Of a stretch of DNA of 64,000 bases, positions 17,815 through 28,850 are shown piece after piece. The DNA is from Desulfovibrio sp. X2 (GTDB lineage: Bacteria; Desulfobacterota; Desulfovibrionia; Desulfovibrionales; Desulfovibrionaceae). The stretch spans positions 62,001-126,000 of the forward strand of contig NZ_ATHV01000064.1 in assembly GCF_000422205.1 (NCBI RefSeq), read 5' to 3'. Positions within the stretch are counted from its first letter, which is position 1, and the number at the start of each line of letters is the position of its first letter. Under the pieces are notes generated by a model. That model saw only the letters and a program-made list of their open reading frames with translations. It had not been told where the DNA came from and searched no databases. The translations under genes were made by a program, and so were the position numbers.

Positions 17815-19710
17815 CTACTGTGGCGTGATGGGCAGGTAGAGGCGCGAGCCCCTGTCCCCGCCCGTGAACACGGTCCAGGTGACCTCGCCCACAGGCGGGA
17901 CGCGGGCGAACTGGTCCGCGTCCGCCCCGGCCAGGGCCAGGCGCACGCGCCAGCCAGCGGGAACAACCGCGGAGAGGGGCAGGAAGCGCACGTCCAGCGT
18001 CTCCGGCCTGCCCGGGACCATGGGCGCGGCGTCACGGCGCAGGAAGGCCCTGCCCGTGCCGCCCATGGACACGCCCGCGCGATGCAGCGCCCGAAGCACG
18101 CCTTCGCTCAGCATGACCACGCGCCCCTTGGGCGAGACGGCCTCCAGATAGGCGTGCACGGCCGTGTCCTCGCTCGACGCGGCGAGCAGCAGATGGAGCC
18201 TCGGCCAGCCGGAGATCTCCGTGGCCTCGGCCAGCGGCGCGGACTCGAAGACCAGCAGGCGCGCGTCGACCGAGGCGCGATCGGGGTAGGCCACGTCGTC
18301 GCGACCGAGCTGCGTGTGCCAGCGATTCTGCGGCCCGCTTCCCACGCTGAAGTCCACGGCGTAGGTCCTGCTCCCGGACTTGGCGTCAGCGGGATTCCAG
18401 ACCATGGCACCGTCCTGGCCCAGGCCCAGGACGCGCTCGGCCGTGCCTGCGGGAGGCCAGACGTCCGTATGGCGCCAGCCGCCCCCGCCGAGCGTGTAGT
18501 AGATGATCTCGTTCTTCGGGGCGGGGCCTTCGTCCTTCAAGTAGTGGTCGAAAAAACGCAGCCGCTCGAAGAGCCGCTCGGCCTCGTTCGGCGGCATCCC
18601 CTTCTCGCGGGTGATGGGGTCCACGGCCTCGGCGGCCCCGTGGTTCCAGGGGCCGATGACCAGGCGCTGGGGCACGTGCAGGCTCGCGTAGCGCTTGAGC
18701 GCGGCGTCGGCATAGGCACCGTCGAACCAGCCCGCCCAGACGTAGAAGGGAACGTGCGCGGCCTCGGTCTCCGCGCGGAAGGCGTGCGGGCTGAAGGCGT
18801 CGATGGATATCCCTGCGGGCCGGGCCACGTCGTCGCGGAAGGTCACGCTCAGGGCGTTGGCGTAGATGTCGCCGTTGGCCTCGTGCTGCTTCCTGTCCGC
18901 GGCCTGCTCCTCCGGGGTCTCGCCGCCCGCGCGGGCCGGTCCCGTGACCACGGCGCGCAGCCACCAGGGGGTGCCGTGCGGCAGGTGCCCGCTGTCCAGA
19001 ATGGAGTTGGCCTGGCCCCAGCTGTAGATGAAGCGGTCGTTGCGCACGCCGCCGGGGAAGGCGATGTCCGAGAAGGCGTCGTAGACGCTGAACATGGGCA
19101 TGACCGCGCGCAGGGCGGGGTCGCCCAGGGCGGCGGCGAACTCGGCCGCGGTGCCCGCGTAGGAGATGCCGAGCGTGGCCACGCGGCCGTTGGACCAATC
19201 CTTGGAGACGATCCAGTCGAGGACCTCGCGGGTGTCCTCGCGCTCGACGGGCGACCAGGGATAGGCGCGGCTGCCGCCCGAGGCCCCGGTGCCGCGCACG
19301 TCCATGCGCACCACCGCGTAGCCGTGGGCCGTAAAGAAACGCACCTCCTCGGGCGGCTGGTCGAGCAGCGAGAAGGGCCAGACCAGGCCGACGCGCCGCC
19401 AGTAGCGCGTGGCCATGAGCAGCGTGGGCAGGCGCGATTTCCGGCCGCGCCCCTCTGGCAGCCAGAGGTCCACGGCGATGCGCGTGCCGTCGCGCATGGT
19501 CAGCGTGGGCGAGGTGCGGGTCGCGCCGGAATAGAGCGCGGGCGGACTCGCGGCGGGGCCGCCGAAGATGGCGGCGCGTTCTGCGCTCTCCGCGGGCGTG
19601 AGCTGCGGCACGGGCGCCGGACGCACGGCCAGCCAGGCCGCGACGCAGACGCCCGCGAGCAGGAGGCCTGCCAGCAGCAGGAGCCGGAGGAAGAGACGCT
19701 TCCGAGCCAT
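17815..19710 (-). CDS. CocE/NonD-family X-Pro dipeptidyl-peptidase-like hydrolase
   Basis: A 631-residue secreted or membrane-anchored hydrolase. The N-terminal LLLLAGLLLAGVCVAAWLAV is a signal or anchor helix. The alpha/beta-hydrolase core shows DGTRIAVDLWLPEG, VRMDVRGTGASGG and the nucleophile elbow GISYAG (near residue 180). GWFDGAYAD likely carries the acid and GPWNHG the His. A C-terminal jelly-roll (VDFSVGSGPQNRW, then DVRFLPLSAVVPAGWRVRL) completes the family. Members cut esters, amides or N-terminal X-Pro dipeptides; the substrate here is unknown. It is not obviously in an operon. Confidence 0.85.
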   Translation of the reverse strand: MARKRLFLRLLLLAGLLLAGVCVAAWLAVRPAPVPQLTPAESAERAAIFGGPAASPPALYSGATRTSPTLTMRDGTRIAVDLWLPEGRGRKSRLPTLLMATRYWRRVGLVWPFSLLDQPPEEVRFFTAHGYAVVRMDVRGTGASGGSRAYPWSPVEREDTREVLDWIVSKDWSNGRVATLGISYAGTAAEFAAALGDPALRAVMPMFSVYDAFSDIAFPGGVRNDRFIYSWGQANSILDSGHLPHGTPWWLRAVVTGPARAGGETPEEQAADRKQHEANGDIYANALSVTFRDDVARPAGISIDAFSPHAFRAETEAAHVPFYVWAGWFDGAYADAALKRYASLHVPQRLVIGPWNHGAAEAVDPITREKGMPPNEAERLFERLRFFDHYLKDEGPAPKNEIIYYTLGGGGWRHTDVWPPAGTAERVLGLGQDGAMVWNPADAKSGSRTYAVDFSVGSGPQNRWHTQLGRDDVAYPDRASVDARLLVFESAPLAEATEISGWPRLHLLLAASSEDTAVHAYLEAVSPKGRVVMLSEGVLRALHRAGVSMGGTGRAFLRRDAAPMVPGRPETLDVRFLPLSAVVPAGWRVRLALAGADADQFARVPPVGEVTWTVFTGGDRGSRLYLPITPQ

Positions 19711-19861
19711 GCGGGCTCCCCTCTACCCTCTCCCGCGCGAAATCCGCGGGGCGGGACGATGCTGCAGCGCACGCGGGCAGCGGCCGGGCCGGGCCTCAGC
19801 CCGGCCCGAGTCCCGCGTGCATGTCCTTGCCGATAACGCGACCATACAGCCTGCGGCCGCT

Positions 19862-20374
19862 TTATTCCATCTCGAAACGCTTGGCCGAGAGGATGGTCAC
19901 CGGATCGACCGGGACGTCATCGTGGAAGCCGAAGCGCTTGGTGCGCAGCTTGTTGATCTTGTCGACCACGTCCATGCCCTCCTCGACACGGCCGAAGACG
20001 CAGTAGCCGTACGTCTCGGGGGTGTCGCCGCGGCGGTCCAGGAAGTGGTTGTCCTTGGCGTTGATGAAGAACTGGGCCGTGGCGCTGTGCGGCTCCATGG
20101 TCCGGGCCATGGCGATGGTCCCGCGCAGGTTCGGGACCTCGGGCGAGGCCTCGTTGGCCACCGGGGCCTTGGTCTGGCGCTCCTTCATCATCATGTCGAA
20201 TCCGCCGCCCTGGTTCATGAAGTCGCGGATGACGCGGTGAAAGATGGTGCCCTCGTAGAAACCCTCGTCCACGTAGGAGAGGAAGTTCTCGACGGTCTTG
20301 GGGGCCTTGTCGGCGAAAAGCTCGACGAGGATTTCACCCATCGAGGTCTCGAGCAGCACGTAGGGATTGGCCAT
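19862..20374 (-). CDS. Cyclophilin-type peptidyl-prolyl cis-trans isomerase
   Basis: A 170-residue cyclophilin. The catalytic Arg lies in FHRVIRDFMNQGG, and SATAQFFIN and CVFGRVEEGMDVVDKI are typical. There is no signal peptide, so it acts in the cytoplasm, speeding proline isomerisation during folding. ATG 20374 is 10 nt after the stop of the diguanylate cyclase gene, so the two share a transcript. A GGGCCGGGC/GCCCGGCCC hairpin (19786-19807) lies downstream. Confidence 0.92.
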   Translation of the reverse strand: MANPYVLLETSMGEILVELFADKAPKTVENFLSYVDEGFYEGTIFHRVIRDFMNQGGGFDMMMKERQTKAPVANEASPEVPNLRGTIAMARTMEPHSATAQFFINAKDNHFLDRRGDTPETYGYCVFGRVEEGMDVVDKINKLRTKRFGFHDDVPVDPVTILSAKRFEME

Positions 20375-20384
20375 GATGACTCCT

Positions 20385-21218
20385 TCATTCGTCCATAGCG
20401 CCATAGGCGCGCTTGATGTTTTCCTGTTCAGCCTGTTCCGCCGTCCTTGCGTGCGAGTCGTCCGCAAGGGCCGCAAGGGCCGCGCCCGAGTGGTCGGCCA
20501 CGACCACCCGGTCCCGGCCTGCCTGCTTGGCCGCGTACAAGGCGTCGTCCACCGCCGCGAAGAGCGCGGTGAACGTTTCCACTTCCATCTTGTCCGTGGC
20601 GGCCACGCCCACGGAGACGCGGATCGTGATCCTCCCGCCGTCGGGCAGGGCCACGGGCCGCTGCTTCACGCGCAGCCGGATGCGCTCGGCCAGCGCGAAT
20701 CCGGCCGCGGAGTCGGAGTTGGGCATGATCACGGCGAATTCCTCGCCACCCACCCGGGCCAGGGTGTCGCCGCTCCGCACCAGGCTCCGCACGATCTCGA
20801 CCACGGACTTCAGCACCTCGTCCCCGGCGGGGTGGCCGTGGGTGTCGTTGACCTGCTTGAAGTGGTCGAGGTCCAGGAGAATGAGGGCCAGGGGCCTCTC
20901 GTAGCGCGCCGCGTTGGCGAACTCCGCCTTCAGCGTCTCGTGGAAGTAGCGGGTGTTGTAGGCCCGCGTCAGATGGTCCACCAGCGAGAGTTCGGCGAAG
21001 CGCTGTTCGTGCCGGCCCACGAGATAGCCGAAGCTCCCGAAGCTGGCCAACGCGCCGAGGGTCACATAGGCGAAGAGCACGATCTGGTAAAGGGGCTGCG
21101 CCTGATCCCAGAGTCCGAGCAGGGAACAGACGACGACCCAGCCCAGGGACGCCCCCAATCCGAGGAGGAGTCCCTGGCGGAATCGCCGTCCTGTCCTGTC
21201 GACTTCAGGTTGCTCCAT
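20385..21218 (-). CDS. Membrane-bound diguanylate cyclase (GGDEF)
   Basis: A 277-residue protein that should make cyclic di-GMP. Two transmembrane helices (about residues 14-36 and 46-68) anchor it. The GGDEF domain has DHLTRAYNTRYF, the metal-binding LILLDLDHFKQVND and the active-site GGEEF variant. An RSGD sequence five residues upstream is an intact inhibitory I-site (RxxD), so product feedback is expected. There is no obvious sensory domain apart from the membrane part. It is co-transcribed with the cyclophilin. Confidence 0.9.
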   Translation of the reverse strand: MEQPEVDRTGRRFRQGLLLGLGASLGWVVVCSLLGLWDQAQPLYQIVLFAYVTLGALASFGSFGYLVGRHEQRFAELSLVDHLTRAYNTRYFHETLKAEFANAARYERPLALILLDLDHFKQVNDTHGHPAGDEVLKSVVEIVRSLVRSGDTLARVGGEEFAVIMPNSDSAAGFALAERIRLRVKQRPVALPDGGRITIRVSVGVAATDKMEVETFTALFAAVDDALYAAKQAGRDRVVVADHSGAALAALADDSHARTAEQAEQENIKRAYGAMDE

Positions 21219-21282
21219 TCATGCTGAATAGCCTAAAGCCCCCGGGGGCTCAATCCTCGCCCCCGCCGTGCATAAGGCCTTA

Positions 21283-23118
<1,836 letters not shown>

Positions 23119-23154
23119 GGCGGAAAAGTATCCTGTTTAAATGGCGGATGTAAG

Positions 23155-23193
23155 ACGAAAAAAGCCCCGTCCCACCGAAGCGGGACGGGGGCT
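23155..23193 (-). terminator. Intrinsic terminator of the RRM protein gene
   Basis: On the minus strand AGCCCCCGTCCC pairs with GGGACGGGGCT (one bulge) and is followed by TTTTTT. It separates the RRM gene from typA. Confidence 0.85.
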
Positions 23194-23215
23194 GTCGGTA
23201 GATCGGGGCGCGGGG

Positions 23216-23488
23216 CTAGTAGTCGCGGCGCGGACGGGCGGGCTTCTTCTGGTTGGCCTCGTTCACACGAAGCGTACGACCATTGAACTCCTTCCCGTCG
23301 AGGGCCTCGATGGCGGCCTTGGCGGCGGCCTCGTCCATCTCGACGAAACCGAAGCCACGGAACCTGCCCGTCTCACGGTCCATAATGAACTTCACGTTGA
23401 AGACCTCGCCATAGCTGGCGAAGTACTGTCGAACGTCCTCCTCGGAGGCACTGAAGGGCAGATTGCCGACATAAATGGACGTAGACAT
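23216..23488 (-). CDS. Small RRM-type RNA-binding protein
   Basis: A 90-residue single RRM. RNP2 is IYVGNLPFSA and RNP1 is GRFRGFGFVEM, with the usual spacing, followed by a basic tail (KKPARPRRDY). Such glycine-poor small RRM proteins occur in cyanobacteria and deltaproteobacteria, often as cold- or stress-linked RNA chaperones. The long AT-rich upstream region suggests control through a structured leader. ATG 23488 has GGAG 8-10 nt upstream. Confidence 0.92.
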   Translation of the reverse strand: MSTSIYVGNLPFSASEEDVRQYFASYGEVFNVKFIMDRETGRFRGFGFVEMDEAAAKAAIEALDGKEFNGRTLRVNEANQKKPARPRRDY

Positions 23489-24040
23489 GCAAAGACTCCT
23501 GATGCGTGATGATGATTGAAAAGTTGAGTAGTGAAACAGGTAACCGTGGCCCCAACCGCGACTTACGCAACGGCAAGCACAATGTGCCGTAGCCAAATTT
23601 CCAACACTCCGCAAGCGGAAAACGTCGGAGCCTCCTTTTTTATTGCGTTCTTTTTTCCATACTTAACGAGTAGAAAAACCGGCAGCCCTTGCCTCGCGGC
23701 CATTTCCCTCATGTCCTGCAACCTTGGAAAGCAAAACCGCAGCCCTGCATGCAGCTTCACTGCACCATGCGGCCACGAACACCAGAGCACCGTCTTTCAT
23801 CATCTTCACAGCAATGGGAAAATGGGCCTACAAAATTTGGCATGCCGACGGAACTGCATGTCCGGGCACGTTCAGAACGTATGCTTGACCGGAGCATCAT
23901 GGCCAGTGCCCTCCGGAAGCTTCGCAGCAGGCTTCCCGGGCAGGCAGCCCTCCCCTCCAGCCAGCCCCGTGTCAGAATGCCCCGCTGCCTATGGCCCTCG
24001 CTGCATGGCATCAACATTCACACCCTGTGGATAAAATCGG
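23489..24040. other. 552-bp intergenic region, no gene seen
   Basis: The half next to the RRM gene is AT-richer and probably holds its promoter and a leader of some 150 nt. CTCCG/CGGAG brackets (about 23610-23630) followed by TTTTTT on the plus strand could form a small hairpin. Open frames here lack ribosome sites and codon bias and are not called. Confidence 0.5.
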
Positions 24041-26731
24041 TCAGGCCCCCTCGGGCGGAAAGAGCCGCGCGAGGTCTGCGGTCATGCGGGCGCGCAGGGC
24101 CTTGACCGAGGCCATGTCGGTCATGACCATGTCCAGTTGGCGGGTGTGGGTGATGAGGTAGCCGAGCACGGCCAGCCGCTCCTCCATGACCGGCTGCGGC
24201 AACCCCTTGGCCCGGGCCAGGAGCCTGTCCTCCACGATCTCCGAGGCGAAGCCGAACTCCTTCAGGATTCCCGCGATGAAATGGATGCGGCGCATGCGGC
24301 GCTCCATGTTCGCGGCCCCGCCCTCGAAACGGAAGGCCGCGTAATTTTCCACAGCGCGCTCTCCGACCAGGGCCTCCACGGAGCAGAAGTGGAACCCGAA
24401 GCGCGACTGCAGGGAGCAGAAGTTGCGCGAGATCATGAAATAGTTCTTCACCGAGTACTGCGACCCGGCCACCGGATCGAGCTCCGGGTTCGTGGTGGCC
24501 TCGAAGACCACGGAGAGGAAGCCGCGGGGATTGACCCCGGGAGGCCCGCCCCAGGGCACGGCCATCATCCCCTTCCACAGGGCCAGCATGGGCAGCGAGG
24601 CGATGTTCGAGAGGCGCACGGTGTCGCCCGGCTCGTCGCGCCAGTAGCCGTCGTCCAGGTTGACCACCCAGAACTGCATGGGCACCTGGCAGACCAGGCG
24701 GCGGCTCTTGGCCTGGGCGAAATCGTGCGACTGGCAGAAGGAGAACATCTGCTCCACCGAGGTCTCGTGCACGAAATGGGCGATGTCGTGCAGGGTGCGG
24801 CAGCTGGACGGGGAGAAATCCGCGGACCCGGCATCCGTGAGATAAAGCGGGATGATCAGGTCGGCGGCCCAGACGAGCGCCTCGTGCACCGGGCTGCCGA
24901 GCAGCGGGCTTCGCGTGGGCCTCGCCGCCTCCACCGGGCAGGCGTCCGGCCGCGCGCGGCGCACGGCGTGCTCGTCCGCGTCCACCAGCACCTCCTCGCC
25001 CTGGGCAAGCTGCGTCGTGGCCCCGGCAACGCCCATGAGCGCGGGGATGCCCCACTCGCGGCAGATGCCCGCGAGCCTGCTCGTGGCCGCGCCGGTCTGT
25101 GTGACCACGGCGGCGCACGAGGGCAGCAGCGCGGCCAGGCGCGGATCGGCCGAGGCCGCCACCAGCACGCCCCCCGGGGGAAAATCCACCAGCCCTTCGG
25201 CGCTCTCGACCACGTGCACGCTGCCCCCGGCAAGGCCGGGCGAGGCCGTGGCCCCGCCCTGAAGCAGGGTCTCGCAGCCGGACGGCAGGACGCGCGGCTT
25301 GCCGCCCGGCGGGCCATGCCGCGCGCGAAGCCCCAGGTGGCGGCAGTGCAGCAGGCTCACGCGGCCGGACTCGTCGAGTACCCACTCGAGCTCCACGGCC
25401 GCGCCCAGAAGACCCTCCACCTCGCGCCCGATGCGCGCAAGCTCGATGATCTCGCCGTCCGCGAGGGCGGGCAGGTCCGCCTCGCCGTCCGTGGTCAGCA
25501 TGCGGCACAGGCCCCGCTCGGGATCGCAGACGAACTTGCCCGCCTTGTGCTGCACGGAGCGGGAAAGGATGGACGCCTCGGCCCCGGCCGCGCCGCGGGC
25601 CAGGAGATAGGTGTCCGCGTCGGAAGTGCCCTCGGTGACTGCGTCCGGCAGACCCAGGGCCGCGGCCAGAAGCATCTCCTCCCCTGTCCCCTCCCCTGCC
25701 CCGGCATCGCCCGCCGCGGCGGCCCCGCCGTTTCGCGGCACGCGAGTGAGCAGCACGCCGCCCGCGCGCGCCCCGGTCATGGCCTGCACGGTCACGACCA
25801 TGGACACGTCGCGGTTGCGCAGCCCCCGCACCAGGCGCGCGGCCATGGCCAGAGGGCCGAACTTCCTGGCCGCCAGCTCCTTGAAGGCCGTGGCGGCCTG
25901 GTCAGGGTGCACGTTCAGCATGGTGCGCTCGTGGCCGACCAGGGCCGCTCCCGCCGCGGCCTCGACCACGGCCTCGCCGCGCAGGGAGAGGCGCAGGGGC
26001 GAGGCGGCCGTTTCCTGCTCCGCGGCGATCCGTTCGCAGGCCTCGGCCAGTGCCGATGCGAGCTCGGAAGGAAGCGGCGCGGCCACGATCAGGGCGCGCA
26101 GGTCCTCGGACAGGGCGGCCAGCTCGTCAGGCCGCCTGGCACCCGCGGCCTGGATGCGGCGATCGATCTCGGCCTGCAGCCCCTCATGCGCCATGAAGGC
26201 GCGAAAGCCCGCGGCCGTGATCACGAAACCGGGCGGCACGAGGCCGGGCAGCCGCGCCGCGATCTCGCCCACGGACGCGGCCGGAAAGCCCGCGATGCCG
26301 GAGCGGCGGCGGGTGAGCCCGGCGAGGGGCAGGACCCAGTCGGCAGCCCCGGCGCCGGAAGCCGGATCATCGGGAAGCGGAGGAGAAAGGATGGGGGCGA
26401 GCTGCTCGCGGATGGCCGAGAAGCGCTGCTCGAGCTCGCCGTAGCGCCCCGGGACCAGGACGGCGAGCAGGCGGATCATGCGGAAGACGCCCGTGGCCGC
26501 GGCCACGCCCAGGCCCCGCACCAGCTCCATGCCGAAGGGCGTGGCGCTCTGCAGGGCCTCTTCCACTGCGGCCATGTTCTCCAGGAACTGGCCGTGCGCT
26601 GTCAGGAGGAGCTTGAAATCGTGGTAGCGGGCGCGAAACGCCGCGCGAAGCTCTTCGGCTCCCTCCCGGGAGACCCCTTCGTCGGGGTCTCCCGGGAACA
26701 GGAGCTTCCACAGGCGCCGCAGTGCCTTCAT
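24041..26731 (-). CDS. PEP-synthase/PPDK-like protein with degenerate catalytic motifs
   Basis: An 896-residue protein. After a helical N-terminus (about 1-130), a PEP/pyruvate-binding ATP-grasp region runs to about residue 470 (VPPGFVITAAGFRAF, ending ELEWVLDESGRVSLLHCRHL). The swivelling phosphohistidine domain follows (about 490-580). The usual TxxGxxxSH becomes TQTGAATSR, so the phosphorylated His is Arg, and the ATP-grasp RSSA segment is replaced by SLRGEAVVEAAAG. The last 290 residues (SRNFCSLQSRFGFHFC and similar) match no family I can name. It should lack phosphotransfer. It sits 24 nt after a two-helix membrane protein in a cassette with TauE and receiver proteins. Confidence 0.75.
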   Translation of the reverse strand: MKALRRLWKLLFPGDPDEGVSREGAEELRAAFRARYHDFKLLLTAHGQFLENMAAVEEALQSATPFGMELVRGLGVAAATGVFRMIRLLAVLVPGRYGELEQRFSAIREQLAPILSPPLPDDPASGAGAADWVLPLAGLTRRRSGIAGFPAASVGEIAARLPGLVPPGFVITAAGFRAFMAHEGLQAEIDRRIQAAGARRPDELAALSEDLRALIVAAPLPSELASALAEACERIAAEQETAASPLRLSLRGEAVVEAAAGAALVGHERTMLNVHPDQAATAFKELAARKFGPLAMAARLVRGLRNRDVSMVVTVQAMTGARAGGVLLTRVPRNGGAAAAGDAGAGEGTGEEMLLAAALGLPDAVTEGTSDADTYLLARGAAGAEASILSRSVQHKAGKFVCDPERGLCRMLTTDGEADLPALADGEIIELARIGREVEGLLGAAVELEWVLDESGRVSLLHCRHLGLRARHGPPGGKPRVLPSGCETLLQGGATASPGLAGGSVHVVESAEGLVDFPPGGVLVAASADPRLAALLPSCAAVVTQTGAATSRLAGICREWGIPALMGVAGATTQLAQGEEVLVDADEHAVRRARPDACPVEAARPTRSPLLGSPVHEALVWAADLIIPLYLTDAGSADFSPSSCRTLHDIAHFVHETSVEQMFSFCQSHDFAQAKSRRLVCQVPMQFWVVNLDDGYWRDEPGDTVRLSNIASLPMLALWKGMMAVPWGGPPGVNPRGFLSVVFEATTNPELDPVAGSQYSVKNYFMISRNFCSLQSRFGFHFCSVEALVGERAVENYAAFRFEGGAANMERRMRRIHFIAGILKEFGFASEIVEDRLLARAKGLPQPVMEERLAVLGYLITHTRQLDMVMTDMASVKALRARMTADLARLFPPEGA

Positions 26732-26755
26732 GCGTTCATGCGGCGCGGCATGGTG

Positions 26756-27466
26756 CTAGACTTCCGCCTTGCTCTTGGACTTCTTCATGGACAGCCCGAT
26801 CCCTTCGAAGAGCTCGAAAATCCCGAAGCCGTACCACAGCGTGTAGACCACATAAAAGACCAGAAGTCCAATCAGGGCGCCGGCCTTGGAGCTGACGCTC
26901 TCCGCCGGGATGCCGTAGAAGTTGTAGCCGGGTTCCAGCGCCTTCTGCAGCACCAGGTTGATGGCGTTGGCCTCCTTGTTCATCTTCTGCTTCTGCAGCG
27001 GCTTGATCGAGCCGGAGAGCACCTCGAACCAGAGCTTGGCCGCGGCCATGCCGTCCATGCCGTAGAAGTCGGTCAGCTTCTGGGCGTCGTCGTGGTAGAG
27101 GTCGTCCGAGTCCTTGATCACCCGGTTCAGGACGGTGCCGAGATTCCCGCTGTACACGACCTTGCCGTCCTGGACCGAGGCGGTGAGCCCGGCCTTCTGC
27201 AGCAGGCCGACGGCCTTGCCCGCGTTCTCGGGCTTCTTCAGGGAGACGGTCACGCTCACCTGGGAATCGGCGAGAGGGGCCACGCCTTCCCTGACTTCGG
27301 GGATGAAGTAGGAGGAGCCCTTTGAGAGCTTGTTGAAGAGCTCGTCGGAATATTCCAGTCCGTTGCGGCCCTGGCCGAAGACGGGCATGAGGATCACCGC
27401 GAAGAGGACCACGAAGGTCACCAGCAGGAAGATGCCCTTTGCAAGACTGCTCTTGTTCCTAGCCAT
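26756..27466 (-). CDS. Two-helix membrane protein, unrecognised family
   Basis: A 236-residue protein I do not recognise. A transmembrane helix near the N-terminus (IFLLVTFVVLFAVILMPVFG, about 11-31) is followed by an extracytoplasmic domain of about 150 residues (LFNKLSKGSSYFIPEVREG; VSVTVSLKKPENAGKAVGLL). A second helix (ALIGLLVFYVVYTLWYGFG, about 195-215) and a Lys-rich cytoplasmic tail close it. Its start lies 4 nt after the TauE/SafE permease stop, so it is probably a partner or regulator of that permease. Confidence 0.75.
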   Translation of the reverse strand: MARNKSSLAKGIFLLVTFVVLFAVILMPVFGQGRNGLEYSDELFNKLSKGSSYFIPEVREGVAPLADSQVSVTVSLKKPENAGKAVGLLQKAGLTASVQDGKVVYSGNLGTVLNRVIKDSDDLYHDDAQKLTDFYGMDGMAAAKLWFEVLSGSIKPLQKQKMNKEANAINLVLQKALEPGYNFYGIPAESVSSKAGALIGLLVFYVVYTLWYGFGIFELFEGIGLSMKKSKSKAEV

Positions 27467-27470
27467 ATCC

Positions 27471-28718
27471 TTACGCCTCCTGACGCAGCTTGCCGACGTT
27501 GCCGAAGAACTTGCCCAGGACCCAGATGCCGAAGATGGCGACCACCACCCAGAAGACGATGTTGCCCACGAACTCGATGTTCGAGCACAGGCTGGGCGAC
27601 CAGCTCAGGTACTCCATCTCCACGAGCTTCTTGGGCAGCGAGGCCGCGCGGTTGATGAAGCCCGCGATGATCGAGATGGCGTAGAAGCCGCGGATGTGGA
27701 TGCCCTTGACCACCTTGGTGGTCAGCGCGCCGACCTGGATGCCGAGCAGCGAGCCGAGCAGCATGCCCATGGCCAGGGTGTAGAAGACGAAGCCGTAGAT
27801 GGCGTACTGGGCGATGGCGCCCGCGCCCGCGGTGAAGATGATCTGCAGGATGTCCGTGCCCACGGTGGTCATGGAGGAGACGCCGAAGATGTAGACGAAC
27901 ATGGGGAAGGTGACGAAGCCGCCGCCCACGCCCATGACCGCCGCCAGGATGCCGACGATGCAGCCGCCCGCGGCCACGACCCAGCCGGAGATGCGCTTGC
28001 CGCCGGGCACAAGGTCCTCGTCGAAGGTGATCATGGGCGGCACCTTCATGTTCTGCAGGTTGGAGGCGAGCCGCGTGGTGCCCGAGGCGCCGCCGTGCGC
28101 GTCACCCCCGCCGCCCGCGCGGCTGGCCGCGAAGAAGTCGAACAGGGCGTAGAAGCCGAGGAAGCCCAGGAGCAGCACGTAGACCACGCTGATGAACATG
28201 TCCGAGAGCAGCGGGTTCTTGTCGTAGAGCCCCTTGTTGATGGCGCCGCCGATGAACGTGCCGCCGATGGAGCCCACCAGGAAGGCCACGGCCAGCTTGC
28301 CCGAGACGTTGCCGAGCTTCTTGTGCACCGTGGTGCCCATGATGGCCTTGGCGAAGATGTGGAAGAGGTCCGTACCCACGGCCAGGATGCCCTTCACGCC
28401 CGCAGCCATGAGCGCCGGGGTGATGATGAAGCCGCCGCCCGCGCCGATGCAGCCGGTGATGAGCCCCGCGGCCAGGCCCACGGCGATGGACACCAGGAAG
28501 ATCTGCGTGGTGTAGAACGACGGCGCGTAGGCGTGCTTGCCGCCGATCATGTCCGCCGCGCCCGCGAACGAGACCGCGAGGATGGGCAGGCAGAGAAGCG
28601 CCAGGATGAGGAGCTTCTTCCTGTTCTTGATGATGGAGGTGGAGACCTCCATGTCCCACTTCGCGTGCGCGATGCTCGCTTCCTTGAGGAATTCGAAGAC
28701 CTTTCTCGGGAAACTCAT
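27471..28718 (-). CDS. TauE/SafE-family permease, large form
   Basis: A 415-residue membrane protein with a 45-residue cytoplasmic N-terminus, about eight to nine helices and the two family repeats (AAGLITGCIGAGGGFIITPAL; VGILAAVMGVGGGFVTFPMFV). A charged loop of about 60 residues lies between them. Relatives export sulfite, sulfoacetate or similar anions; in a sulfate reducer a sulfur oxyanion is a fair guess. GAGGGTGAACGC precedes ATG 28718. It is coupled to the downstream two-helix protein and preceded by two receiver proteins. Confidence 0.87.
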   Translation of the reverse strand: MSFPRKVFEFLKEASIAHAKWDMEVSTSIIKNRKKLLILALLCLPILAVSFAGAADMIGGKHAYAPSFYTTQIFLVSIAVGLAAGLITGCIGAGGGFIITPALMAAGVKGILAVGTDLFHIFAKAIMGTTVHKKLGNVSGKLAVAFLVGSIGGTFIGGAINKGLYDKNPLLSDMFISVVYVLLLGFLGFYALFDFFAASRAGGGGDAHGGASGTTRLASNLQNMKVPPMITFDEDLVPGGKRISGWVVAAGGCIVGILAAVMGVGGGFVTFPMFVYIFGVSSMTTVGTDILQIIFTAGAGAIAQYAIYGFVFYTLAMGMLLGSLLGIQVGALTTKVVKGIHIRGFYAISIIAGFINRAASLPKKLVEMEYLSWSPSLCSNIEFVGNIVFWVVVAIFGIWVLGKFFGNVGKLRQEA

Positions 28719-28850
28719 GCGTTCACCCTCATGTGTTGAAGCCACCGGAACCAGTTCTCGCCCAAGTTCATGCCGGTCCGGCACGGCCTGCGCCGCCCCG
28801 GACCGTCTTTCAGAAACATTTCCTCTCCATGCCCGTCTCCATGCCGCCTC

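Noticed and set aside
23489-24040. Small proteins in the gap upstream of the RRM gene
   Set aside because: Candidate frames (such as 23563-23790 minus) lack start signals and conserved features; the sequence is better read as a leader and promoter region.
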